From assembly GCA_022842225.1 (NCBI GenBank), contig JALHPX010000039.1, positions 1 through 12,828 of the forward strand: a stretch of DNA of 12,828 bases. Reading direction: 5' to 3'. The first letter of the stretch is position 1; the number at the start of each line of letters is the position of its first letter. The position numbers were made by a program, and so were the translations under genes. This DNA comes from a bacterium. GTDB lineage: Bacteria > Bdellovibrionota > FAC87 > UBA2466. Of the stretch, positions 5,692-12,828 are shown piece by piece. A model generated the notes under the pieces. It worked only from the letters and a program-made list of their open reading frames with translations, ran no database searches and was not told where the DNA came from.

Positions 5692-7908
5692 ATGGAATTT
5701 ACACCTGAAAAGTTTCGCGAAGAGGCGGCTAGTTTCACCAAGAACTTTAACGAAACCGCGATGAGCGCGGCCGAAAAGTCGGTACGGTTGGAGAAGAAGG
5801 GCAATGTCGGCGTTATCGTGTTTGATCAGCACGAGGAAAAAGCCAACAAGCTCAGTACTCCCAATATGCTGCGGCTCTATGAATTGCTCGTGCAGGTGAG
5901 CAAAGACTCGTCAATAGAAGCGTTGGTGCTGTTTAGCAAAAAGCCCACGATCTTTATCGCCGGAGCCGATATCGCCGAAATTCAGCGCCTGGCATCAGAG
6001 CCCGGTGTAGACGAAATCATTCAAAAGCTGCAATCGATCTTTACGTTCCTGGAGCGGCTCAAGATTCCGTCGATTGCGGCGATTCACGGCGCCTGCATGG
6101 GTGGCGGCACGGAGATGGCATTGGCCTGCGATTACCGCATGGCTACCGACGATCCGCGCACCAAAATCGGCCTGCCCGAGGTGATGCTGGGTGTTTTGCC
6201 TGGTTGGGGCGGCACGCAACGCATGCCCAAGCTTTTGGGATTAGAGAAGTCGCTGGATTTGATCCTCAGTGGGCGAACGATTGATGCCAAGACGGCAAAA
6301 CGTTTCGGTCTCGTCGATAAAGTAGTGCCCAAGGAATTTCTCGAAGACAAAGCGCTCGCCTGGGCTGGCGAGTTGGCGAAGAAAAAAGAAAAGCGCGACA
6401 AGACCAAGCCCATTGGCGAGCGGATGCTCGAAGCCGTCCCGGGTGGCAAATGGGTCATCTTTGATCAGGCTAAAAAAGCGCTGATGTCCAAGACCAAGGG
6501 CAATTATCCAGCCCCACTGCGCGCACTCGAAGTTGTCCGAAAAACTTACGGCGGTTCGCTCGATAACGGCTTGAAGGAAGAAGCCAAGGGCTTCGCCGAT
6601 CTTGTCTCAAGCCCCGAGTCGAAGAGCCTGATTCACGTCTACTATCTGAACGAGAGCGTGAAGAAAGATAACGGCACCGATCGCGAAATCAAGACCAAGG
6701 AAGTCAAGAGTGCTGCGGTGTTGGGTGCGGGCACAATGGGTGGCGGGATTGCGCAGCTCTTTGCCGCCAAAGGCGTCCACACGCATTTGAAAGATATTAA
6801 CTGGGATGCCATCACCAAGGGCTTTGGCCACGCCTATAGCTTGTTTGAAAAACAAGTGAAGCGCCGCAAGATGAAGCCCAGTGAATTAGACAATGCGATG
6901 GCTCGTATCCAGGGCACCACTCATTATGGCGGATTTAAGAATCTCGACGTCGTGGTGGAAGCCGTGGTGGAGAACATGGACTTGAAAAAGAAAGTGTTCC
7001 AGGAGCTGGAAGCGAACTGCGGCCCGCAGACTGTGCTCGCTACCAATACGTCGAGCCTTTCGGTCACAGAGATGGGCCGGGCGACGAAGAATCCAGGCCG
7101 TGTCGTCGGCATGCATTTCTTCAATCCCGTCGACAAAATGCCTCTAATTGAAATCATTCGAGGCAAAGAGACGTCCGACGAAGCGGTTGCTGCAATTTTT
7201 CAATTCTCTAAAGCCATTGGCAAAACTCCAATTGTGGTCGGCGATGGGCCTGGGTTTGTGGTGAATCGGATTTTGGCGCCGTACCTCAATGAAGCCGTCT
7301 ATCTGATGGCCGAAGGAGTGCCGCCCAAGAAGCTCGATGCCGTTTTGGAATCATTTGGAATGCCAATGGGGCCGGCAACTTTGCTCGACGAAATTGGTTT
7401 AGATGTTGGCCAAAAAGTTTCGAAGATTCTCTACCAGGCGTTTGGTGAACGGATGAAGCCACCGGCATTGATGGATAAAGTCACCGAAGGTGGTCACTAC
7501 GGCAAGAAGACAGGCCGCGGAATTTATATCTACGAAGATGGCGGCAAAAAGAAATCCGTCGACACCGGACTCTATGGGCGTCTCGGCATCACGGAAAATT
7601 CCAATGCTGTTTCCGAGGATGTTATTCAAAAGCGCATGATTTACGTCATGATCAACGAGGCCGCTCGAATCGTCGAGGAGAAGCTGGTTCGTAAGGTGGC
7701 GGACGTGGACATCGGCATGATCTACGGAACAGGCTTTGCGCCATTTCGTGGCGGTCTATTGCGCTACGCCGACTCTGTCGGAGCAGACGCTATCGTAAGC
7801 GATCTCGAATTGTTCTCTCGCACGTACGGAGCGCGTTTTGCGCCGAGTGCTTATCTGCAGCAGCTAGCTGTGGGCGGGAAGAAATTCTACGCTGAGAAAA
7901 ACTCGTAA
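5692..7908 (+). CDS. fadJ: Fatty-acid oxidation complex alpha subunit: enoyl-CoA hydratase / 3-hydroxyacyl-CoA dehydrogenase, FadJ type
   Basis: A bifunctional enzyme of 738 residues (E. coli FadJ 714, FadB 729) that hydrates 2-enoyl-CoA and oxidises the product with NAD+. Residues about 30-220 form the crotonase domain, with the oxyanion loop IAGADIAEI and both catalytic glutamates (Glu141 in GGGTE, Glu163 in GLPE). Residues from about 337 form the NAD-binding dehydrogenase domain: VLGAGTMGGGIAQ (nucleotide loop near 345-350), LATNTSSLSV, catalytic His475 in GMHFFNPV and Glu487 in PLIEIIRG. The two C-terminal dehydrogenase domains follow (GPGFVVNRILAPYLNEA; GGHYGKKTGRGIY). It starts at ATG 5692, with AGGAGG close upstream and only 8 bp after the thiolase stop, so it is co-transcribed. 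An upstream in-frame start at 5638 lies inside fadI and is rejected. All key residues are intact. Confidence 0.95.
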   Translation: MEFTPEKFREEAASFTKNFNETAMSAAEKSVRLEKKGNVGVIVFDQHEEKANKLSTPNMLRLYELLVQVSKDSSIEALVLFSKKPTIFIAGADIAEIQRLASEPGVDEIIQKLQSIFTFLERLKIPSIAAIHGACMGGGTEMALACDYRMATDDPRTKIGLPEVMLGVLPGWGGTQRMPKLLGLEKSLDLILSGRTIDAKTAKRFGLVDKVVPKEFLEDKALAWAGELAKKKEKRDKTKPIGERMLEAVPGGKWVIFDQAKKALMSKTKGNYPAPLRALEVVRKTYGGSLDNGLKEEAKGFADLVSSPESKSLIHVYYLNESVKKDNGTDREIKTKEVKSAAVLGAGTMGGGIAQLFAAKGVHTHLKDINWDAITKGFGHAYSLFEKQVKRRKMKPSELDNAMARIQGTTHYGGFKNLDVVVEAVVENMDLKKKVFQELEANCGPQTVLATNTSSLSVTEMGRATKNPGRVVGMHFFNPVDKMPLIEIIRGKETSDEAVAAIFQFSKAIGKTPIVVGDGPGFVVNRILAPYLNEAVYLMAEGVPPKKLDAVLESFGMPMGPATLLDEIGLDVGQKVSKILYQAFGERMKPPALMDKVTEGGHYGKKTGRGIYIYEDGGKKKSVDTGLYGRLGITENSNAVSEDVIQKRMIYVMINEAARIVEEKLVRKVADVDIGMIYGTGFAPFRGGLLRYADSVGADAIVSDLELFSRTYGARFAPSAYLQQLAVGGKKFYAEKNS

Positions 7909-7930
7909 GCGTTTTTGATATCATAGCTCC

Positions 7931-9640
7931 ATGCCCAAAAACCAAGCTGTCCTCTGGATCGTGCTGGCGCTGTGGATCCTTCCCGCAACGACTTATCTAA
8001 GACTGACGACGCTAGATAGGCCGCTGTATGGGGATCCCCACAGCCGCCAATCGCAGACGGCGCTTACCACTTACTATCTAGCCAAAGGGCACGGCAGCAT
8101 TTTCAAATACGAGAGCCCCTTTGAAGGGCGGCTCTGGAACCACGTCATCGAGTTCCCTCTCTACCAGTGGGTTGCGTCTCGCGGCATGCGGGCAGGACTC
8201 AGCATGGAAGTCGCCTCTCGCGGCACGGCGCTTATTTGCTTCGTTCTGGGCACGTTATTTTTAAGTCTCTGGGTCTATGAGGTGTGGGGATTAGGGGCCG
8301 CAATGTGGGCAGGCTTGGTTTTTCTTGGGATGCCGCTGCATATTTTATTTTCCCGCGCCGGGATGATTGATCTCATGGCCTCCGCGCTGCTGATGGGTTG
8401 CCTTTGGCTGACTTGGCGCGGGACCAAACCGCACCGAGCTCTTTGGCCTCATGCCGTCGGTATCTTTGTGCTGGGTGCTTTGGCTGGCCTGACAAAGGTG
8501 AATATCTGGTATGTGCCCGCCGCAGGAACTTTTGTCTTTCTCGCCTACTTGATGGGGAAGGGGCAGCTCGATCGCAGGCGAGGCTTAGTTTTTCTAGGTG
8601 CGTACGCTCTGCAGTGTGGTGTCGCTGGGGCCTGGATCCAATGGGCGGGTTCGATGAACAACGTTTCCGTCCAGAGCGATTGGTTGTTTGGAACTGTGGC
8701 AGATCGTTTAGTCGTCGATAAGTGGCTCGCTATTGCCCGCAGGTTGCGCACCATCGTTTTTGGCGACTGGCTGATTCTGCCCTTTGCCTTGGGCTTGTGG
8801 GTGACGGCTCGTCGTTATCGCGCGTGGTTCTATTTCTTTGCTGCTTGCCTTGTGCTTCCCGTGCTGGCGCAAATTAATCCGCATGCTCATGATCACGATT
8901 ACTATTTTTTGATTGAGACCCCGTTCTACGCGATCTTAATCGCATTGGGATTTCAGGCGCTCTTCCAGCTACCATCCAAATACCAAGCGGCGTGTCTGAC
9001 TGTGATGCTGGCGCTGTTGGCCTTTCGCACCTTTAAGATGCCCTACTACTTGGAAGGAATGTACGCCTACCAACCAAAGTCTGAAATACCGCAGCTGCTA
9101 AAAGCGCACACCCAACCCTCAGACATTATTTTTTACGATAAGGTTGTACATGGTGGAGGAATCGAGATCCCGCTCTATGCGGAGCGCTACGTGCGGTTTT
9201 CAAAGCCCTGGAGCGAGGTGCGTCAGCTGGAGCCAAGTGTTTGGCACTTTGACGACGAGAAGTTGCAGTTTCATCAACTGGATCGGGCTTCCACAGTGTG
9301 GCTCACAGGAACACCCGCGCTGCCACTCTACCGCGTAAAACAAGCGACAAAGCTCGACGTGAATCCGCAGAAAAACTTAATTGTCTCTACTGATCCCATT
9401 ATTAGTGACTATTCTCCCTATCGAGCGGGCCCAATGCGCATGGATACGTGCCAGTCGGAAAAGCCCAAGGGTGTGAAGTTTGCAGCCACTGCACGAACTA
9501 GGCAGCGAATTAAAGTCGCCTCCACTCGGCGGGTGTTGCTTCTGCCGCTAAAAAACTATCTGACCTTGCCGCCACAGAGCGAGTGGGGTTGCAGGTTTGA
9601 AGTGTCGTTAGCACCTGTAGAAATGAAAAACGGGAGGTAA
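7931..9640 (+). CDS. Polytopic GT-C family (GT39/ArnT-like) glycosyltransferase
   Basis: A 569-residue integral membrane protein. The first hydrophobic helix (about 6-24) is followed by a periplasmic loop with GDPHSRQSQTALTTYYLAKG at 34-53. This matches the acidic first-loop motif (Asp, then His and Arg-Gln) of GT-C enzymes that transfer sugars from lipid-linked donors. About nine to eleven further hydrophobic segments run to residue 370. HDHDYYFLIETPFYA (320-334) resembles the conserved His/Tyr-Tyr loop of the same enzymes. The last 200 residues are soluble and probably periplasmic. Substrate and acceptor cannot be told; envelope polysaccharide, lipid A or protein glycosylation are all possible. 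It begins 22 bp after fadJ without a visible ribosome site, so it may be read through from the fad operon, though the functions are unrelated. It ends within the hairpin at 9631-9661. Confidence 0.82.
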   Translation: MPKNQAVLWIVLALWILPATTYLRLTTLDRPLYGDPHSRQSQTALTTYYLAKGHGSIFKYESPFEGRLWNHVIEFPLYQWVASRGMRAGLSMEVASRGTALICFVLGTLFLSLWVYEVWGLGAAMWAGLVFLGMPLHILFSRAGMIDLMASALLMGCLWLTWRGTKPHRALWPHAVGIFVLGALAGLTKVNIWYVPAAGTFVFLAYLMGKGQLDRRRGLVFLGAYALQCGVAGAWIQWAGSMNNVSVQSDWLFGTVADRLVVDKWLAIARRLRTIVFGDWLILPFALGLWVTARRYRAWFYFFAACLVLPVLAQINPHAHDHDYYFLIETPFYAILIALGFQALFQLPSKYQAACLTVMLALLAFRTFKMPYYLEGMYAYQPKSEIPQLLKAHTQPSDIIFYDKVVHGGGIEIPLYAERYVRFSKPWSEVRQLEPSVWHFDDEKLQFHQLDRASTVWLTGTPALPLYRVKQATKLDVNPQKNLIVSTDPIISDYSPYRAGPMRMDTCQSEKPKGVKFAATARTRQRIKVASTRRVLLLPLKNYLTLPPQSEWGCRFEVSLAPVEMKNGR

Positions 9641-9661
9641 GGGCAACGCCTTTACCGCCCG
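9631..9661 (-). terminator. Probable terminator shared by convergent genes
   Basis: A hairpin overlaps the stop codon of the plus-strand gene: nine pairs (9636-9644 with 9648-9656, one G-U on the plus strand) around a 3-base loop, extended by four GC-rich pairs after one mismatch. On the minus strand it is followed by TTTTTC, which suits termination of the DUF1015 gene. On the plus strand only a weak T-rich stretch follows. Confidence 0.55.
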
Positions 9662-9679
9662 TAGGGTCTTTATAATCTT

Positions 9680-9699
9680 CTCTTTCACGACTGAAAGAG
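9680..9699. other. Perfect 8-bp hairpin between convergent genes
   Basis: CTCTTTCA and TGAAAGAG pair perfectly around the loop CGAC. No T-run follows on either strand, so it is a weak stop or a transcript-end stabiliser for the minus-strand gene ending 13 bp away. Confidence 0.5.
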
Positions 9700-9712
9700 C
9701 GGACGAGGTCGC

Positions 9713-10960
9713 TTAGACCAATTCGCGCATCAATAGTCCCGAAGCCAGCTTCGGGTAGAAATACGTCGATTTCGGCGGCATGAATTTCCCTTCATCCGCA
9801 ATGTCCGTCATGTCAGAGACCTGAGGCTGCGGTTGGAAAATAACAAAGCTCGATCCCGAGACCGCGCCATACGCCTTTTGGTATTCGCGCTCGTAGGTCA
9901 GGTGCTTGGCAAACGCAGTGTCGGCGACCGATGCGATGTCCTTTAGAAACACCCGATCGGACCAGTGCACGCTTAGCTTGTGAAGGGCGTAGCCCCAGTC
10001 TTTCTCTTTGCTCTGCCAGTTCTTGGGTTCGACGTGAAAGATCTTTTCTTTGCCGCCGTCTTTCCAAGCCACGGCGAAGCTTGGAGTAGTCGAAGGCTTT
10101 TCCGTAAAAGCCTCGAGCTGCGCGGCTGTCATGGGAGTGACGGCGAAATCGCCTGCTACTTTTGCCCAGCGCGCAGACCAATCGGAAACTCCGGTCACAA
10201 TGCGGTGTGTGGGCAATACAATCAGTCCTGGGTCGGTTGTCGTGCAAATGGAGAACAAGGCAGCACTTGCAGCTTGATCGGGCTGTTTAAACGCGCCTAC
10301 TTCTTTTGAGTACGTGACCGAGCTTTCATAGCGATGGTGCCCATCAACGATATAAATCGGCTCATTCTTAAAAAACAGACGAATAGCGGAGTTGAGTCCG
10401 GGCGGTACTTCCCACACGGTGTGCACTACGCCGTCGTCACTCTTGCCCGTGAGCAGGGGCTCGTTCTCAGTGGTGCGGCTTAAGTTGCGAGCCATGAACT
10501 TGGTCTCGTCTTTGACGACGCCAAAGATGTGGCTGAGCTGGCTTTGAAAGGCGCGCATCAAATTCAAACGATCCGTTTTGGCTTTGCCGTGCGTATTTTC
10601 ATGCGGCAGCACTACGCGCTCGGAGAAATCGTGCAGACCGACGGCAGCGACGAGTGCGTCGCGCGTGTAAGACTTGCCGTTCCACTCGTACACTTGGCGG
10701 TAAAAATAATAAGAGGGGTTAGGAGATTTGGTGAGGACGTTTTTCTCTTTCCACTCGATGTATTGCTGTTTTTGCGCAGCGTAATCGTCTGGATCTTTTC
10801 TCGGTAAATCTAAGTGAGCAAAGTTGTAAGGGCTGCGCTTTAGGAGCGCAGGGACTTCTGCATCTGGAATGACGTCGTAGGGAGGCGTGATCACCGGGGT
10901 GACGTCGGGGATTTTTTCTGGGTTGTAATAGACTGCCGAGAAGGGAAGTACTTGTGCCAT
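9713..10960 (-). CDS. DUF1015 family protein, unknown function
   Basis: A 415-residue soluble protein with the recognisable layout of the DUF1015 family: ITPPYDVI at 24-31, a Tyr-rich YYFYRQVYEW segment at 84-93, LPHENTH at 118-124, and YIVDGHHRYESS at 203-214. The conserved His-Glu-x-Thr and Asp-Gly-His-His-Arg motifs suggest metal or phosphate chemistry, but I know of no established reaction. In other bacteria members are often found next to serine-biosynthesis genes (serA/serC). Here it is the last gene of a minus-strand cluster, 24 bp after purD. The start is firm: AAGGAG lies about 5 bases before ATG 10960. No signal peptide or membrane segment is present, so it is cytoplasmic. Family assignment is confident; function is open. 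Confidence 0.9.
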   Translation of the reverse strand: MAQVLPFSAVYYNPEKIPDVTPVITPPYDVIPDAEVPALLKRSPYNFAHLDLPRKDPDDYAAQKQQYIEWKEKNVLTKSPNPSYYFYRQVYEWNGKSYTRDALVAAVGLHDFSERVVLPHENTHGKAKTDRLNLMRAFQSQLSHIFGVVKDETKFMARNLSRTTENEPLLTGKSDDGVVHTVWEVPPGLNSAIRLFFKNEPIYIVDGHHRYESSVTYSKEVGAFKQPDQAASAALFSICTTTDPGLIVLPTHRIVTGVSDWSARWAKVAGDFAVTPMTAAQLEAFTEKPSTTPSFAVAWKDGGKEKIFHVEPKNWQSKEKDWGYALHKLSVHWSDRVFLKDIASVADTAFAKHLTYEREYQKAYGAVSGSSFVIFQPQPQVSDMTDIADEGKFMPPKSTYFYPKLASGLLMRELV

Positions 10961-10984
10961 TTGTTCTCCTTGAGCGGTCCGTTC

Positions 10985-12244
10985 TTACACGGACCCGATG
11001 TCCTTACGAAAATGCATTTGATCCCATTTGATCTGGTCCAAAGTGCGGTAAGCCGCTTGGCGTGCTTCTGCAAAGCCGCGCCCTAAGCTGCCCACACCCA
11101 GCACCCGGCCACCGTCGGTGAGCCAGTTGCCGTTTTGAAATTTCACTCCGGAATAAAAAACTTTGGAGGCGGATTCCACGACTGGGACGCCGCTGATTTT
11201 ATCGCCCGTGCGGGGCTTGGCGGGGTAATTTCCCGCGGCCGCGACAACGTAGACAGAATGCGAAGAACTCCACGTCAGAGGTGGGGCGTCGGCTAACTTG
11301 CCTTCGGCGGTAGCTAAGAGATTTTCTACAAAGCCATGTTCAATACGCATCATCAATGCCTGGGTTTCGGGATCGCCGAAACGGGCGTTAAATTCGACGA
11401 CAAACGGATTTTCTCCACTGTCAATCATCAGGCCGATATAGAGAATGCCGCGGTAGTCGATGCTCTGCTTCTTCAGCTCCCTGAGTAGCGGCTGTGCGAT
11501 CACGGCTTGGACTTTTTCGACGATGCCGGGTCGTTCCCAGGGCGAGGGAGAAATTGATCCCATGCCGCCCGTGTTTGGACCTTGATCCGCATCGCCCACG
11601 CGTTTGTAGTCGGTAGCGGTGGCGAGCGGTCTAAAGACGTTGCCGTCGCAAAAGCCAATGAGACTGATCTCTTTGCCCTTTAAAAAACTCTCTACCAAAA
11701 CGTGGGTGGGATTGGCGCCGAATTCCTGATCTTTCCAAATTCGGTCGGCAAAATCCTGAACGTCGCGTTGGGAATGCGGAATCACCACGCCTTTGCCAGC
11801 CGCAAGTCCGTCGTACTTTAGTGCGCAGGGAAAGGTGGTCGCCATTTCCAAAAGTTCTTTGGCGTTGCGAGCGATGGAAAAACTGGCGGTGGGAATATGG
11901 GCACTGGCCATGGTCTGCTTGGCAAAAACTTTGCTAGTTTCCAGACGGGCGCCGCTGGCATCGGGGCCAACCACCAGAAAGCCATCAGCTCGGAGTTTCT
12001 TGGCAAGATCTTGTGCCAACAGCGCTTCGGGGCCAATGAGAACCAGTGAAATGCCGGACTGCTTGGCAGCGCGGGAGAGAGCTGCAGCGTCAGTAGGTAG
12101 AACATCGCCTAAGCGAACAAAAGGATCGGTGAACGCGCCGGGATTTCCCGGGTGTAGGGCCACATTTTCAAAACCGATTTCTTGGGCGCATCGCCAGGCC
12201 AACGCGTGTTCGCGGCCGCCGGTGCCAAGGACAAGGATTTTCAC
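10985..12244 (-). CDS. purD: Phosphoribosylamine-glycine ligase (GAR synthetase)
   Basis: The second step of de novo purine synthesis: ATP-dependent joining of glycine to 5-phosphoribosylamine, giving glycinamide ribonucleotide. At 419 residues it is of normal length (E. coli 429). The N-domain opens with GTGGREHAL (7-15). The ATP-grasp domain shows LKYDGLAAGKGV (142-153), GPNTGGMGS (222-230) and EFNARFGDPETQ (284-295), which includes the Mg/ATP acidic residues; the C-domain follows. It starts at GTG 12244 with GGGAG four bases upstream; the first residues MKILVLGTGGREHA are exactly where the family begins, so this start is secure. It lies 18 bp after the TPR gene and 24 bp before the DUF1015 gene, so all three are probably one operon. 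No other pur genes are in the window. Confidence 0.98.
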   Translation of the reverse strand: MKILVLGTGGREHALAWRCAQEIGFENVALHPGNPGAFTDPFVRLGDVLPTDAAALSRAAKQSGISLVLIGPEALLAQDLAKKLRADGFLVVGPDASGARLETSKVFAKQTMASAHIPTASFSIARNAKELLEMATTFPCALKYDGLAAGKGVVIPHSQRDVQDFADRIWKDQEFGANPTHVLVESFLKGKEISLIGFCDGNVFRPLATATDYKRVGDADQGPNTGGMGSISPSPWERPGIVEKVQAVIAQPLLRELKKQSIDYRGILYIGLMIDSGENPFVVEFNARFGDPETQALMMRIEHGFVENLLATAEGKLADAPPLTWSSSHSVYVVAAAGNYPAKPRTGDKISGVPVVESASKVFYSGVKFQNGNWLTDGGRVLGVGSLGRGFAEARQAAYRTLDQIKWDQMHFRKDIGSV

Positions 12245-12262
12245 GTAACTCCCGCTGTCAGG

Positions 12263-12828
12263 TCACTCTTTAAGGGTCCAGACTATAGCAGGGATGTAGT
12301 TGGGATGGTAGGAGAGCAGTTCTTGAATTTTTTGGTCGGCCTCGGTTTGTCGGCCCTGTTTTTTAAGCAAAGACGCATACGCCCATTGAGCCACGGCCGC
12401 ACGCGGCGATAGGTCCAACGCCCGGGTGAGATCGCGCTGCGAGTCTTTTTCTTCACCCAGTCGCATCAGCGCCTCGCCGCGCAGTACGTAGGCGTAGTAG
12501 CCAAAGTCCGCCAAATTCGCGGGGAGCTTGGCAATGAGTTTCTTTAAATCTGCTTGGCTGGCGTCGCGGTCGAGCGTTGCTTTGAGCGCGATGATCTTTC
12601 CAAAGAGGTCAGGCTTGTCACCTAAGGCTTCTAGCCGCTTGGAGAGATCTTTTCCCGACATGAGATACTGGATGTAGATCTTTCCAATCTCGCGTTCAGG
12701 ACCGGTCGTTTCGGTCATCACGTGATTAAAAACATCGAGGTATTCCGCGTAGTCGATTTTCTCTTGGAAATATCCCCACGGAGCCGGGCTATGGAGTTCG
12801 TACATAGGATCATTCCGCAGCAATATCT
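12263..12828 (-). CDS. TPR-repeat protein, 5' end outside the window
   Basis: The reading frame is open to the window edge, so the gene is truncated here; the TTG near 12823 is not a convincing start. The visible 187 or so residues are mostly helical and acidic. Two tetratricopeptide-like repeats stand out near the C-terminus: YVLRGEALMRLGEEKDSQRD followed by LTRALDLSP, and WAYASLLKKQGRQTEADQKI followed by QELLSYHPN. These have the Gly/Ala and Pro positions of TPRs and suggest protein-protein contacts. The preceding segment (PAPWGYFQEKIDYAEYLDVF) has no fold that I recognise. It ends with TGA 18 bp before purD, so it is probably the upstream gene of the same operon. Location and partner cannot be judged without the N-terminus. 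Confidence 0.85.
   Translation of the reverse strand, partial: ILLRNDPMYELHSPAPWGYFQEKIDYAEYLDVFNHVMTETTGPEREIGKIYIQYLMSGKDLSKRLEALGDKPDLFGKIIALKATLDRDASQADLKKLIAKLPANLADFGYYAYVLRGEALMRLGEEKDSQRDLTRALDLSPRAAVAQWAYASLLKKQGRQTEADQKIQELLSYHPNYIPAIVWTLKE

Noticed and set aside
1..12828. CRISPR arrays, transposases, defence or toxin-antitoxin modules, tRNA or rRNA genes
   Set aside because: I looked for evenly spaced direct repeats, mobile-element proteins, known defence motifs and tRNA- or rRNA-like sequence on both strands and found none. A tool scan (tRNAscan-SE, DefenseFinder) would settle it.

Overview
This 12.8 kb window reads as ordinary chromosome from a Gram-negative bacterium of moderate GC (about 50-55% by eye). 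The outer-membrane capsule-assembly (Wzi-like) remnant, the Sec-type signal peptides and the thrombospondin-3 calcium-binding motif typical of OmpA-like envelope proteins all imply a cell with an outer membrane. The style of the secreted orphan proteins and the fadI-fadJ type beta-oxidation pair would fit a Bdellovibrionota/deltaproteobacterial-type lineage, but that placement is my inference and not demonstrated. Bases 1-13 match the 3' end of the Illumina adapter exactly, so the window begins at a contig end with untrimmed adapter.

Layout. (1) 14-618, plus strand: the C-terminal part of a Wzi-family beta-barrel protein, split by a one-base frameshift near 278-282. (2) 687-2203, minus strand: two secreted orphan proteins, one Pro-rich then Cys-rich, the other with a single TSP3 Ca-binding motif. 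They are separated by a pair of identical-core palindromes. (3) 2204-2646: a gene-free, GC-rich, structured stretch dominated by a long imperfect inverted repeat. (4) 2647-3774, minus strand: the conserved rplM-rpsI ribosomal operon with a good terminator; L13 carries an unusual basic N-terminal tail of about 55 residues. (5) 3836-4141, minus strand: a small cysteine-rich zinc-ribbon-like protein, divergent from the next operon. (6) 4370-7908, plus strand: fadI-like thiolase followed 8 bp later by a fadJ-like hydratase/dehydrogenase. Together they form a complete fatty-acid beta-oxidation complex. (7) 7931-9640, plus strand: a GT-C fold polytopic glycosyltransferase. (8) 9713-12828, minus strand: a compact cluster of TPR protein (cut by the window end), purD and a DUF1015 protein, with 18-24 bp gaps.

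How the genes work together. FadI and FadJ should form the alpha/beta complex that shortens acyl-CoA by two carbons per round. RplM and RpsI are a classic co-transcribed ribosomal pair. The purD cluster combines purine synthesis with two genes whose roles are not known from sequence. I see no CRISPR array, transposase, integrase, toxin-antitoxin pair, defence system, rRNA or tRNA. The points most worth following up are the inverted-repeat element at 2391-2607, the tailed L13, the two orphan secreted proteins, and the two curation issues at the contig end (adapter and frameshift).
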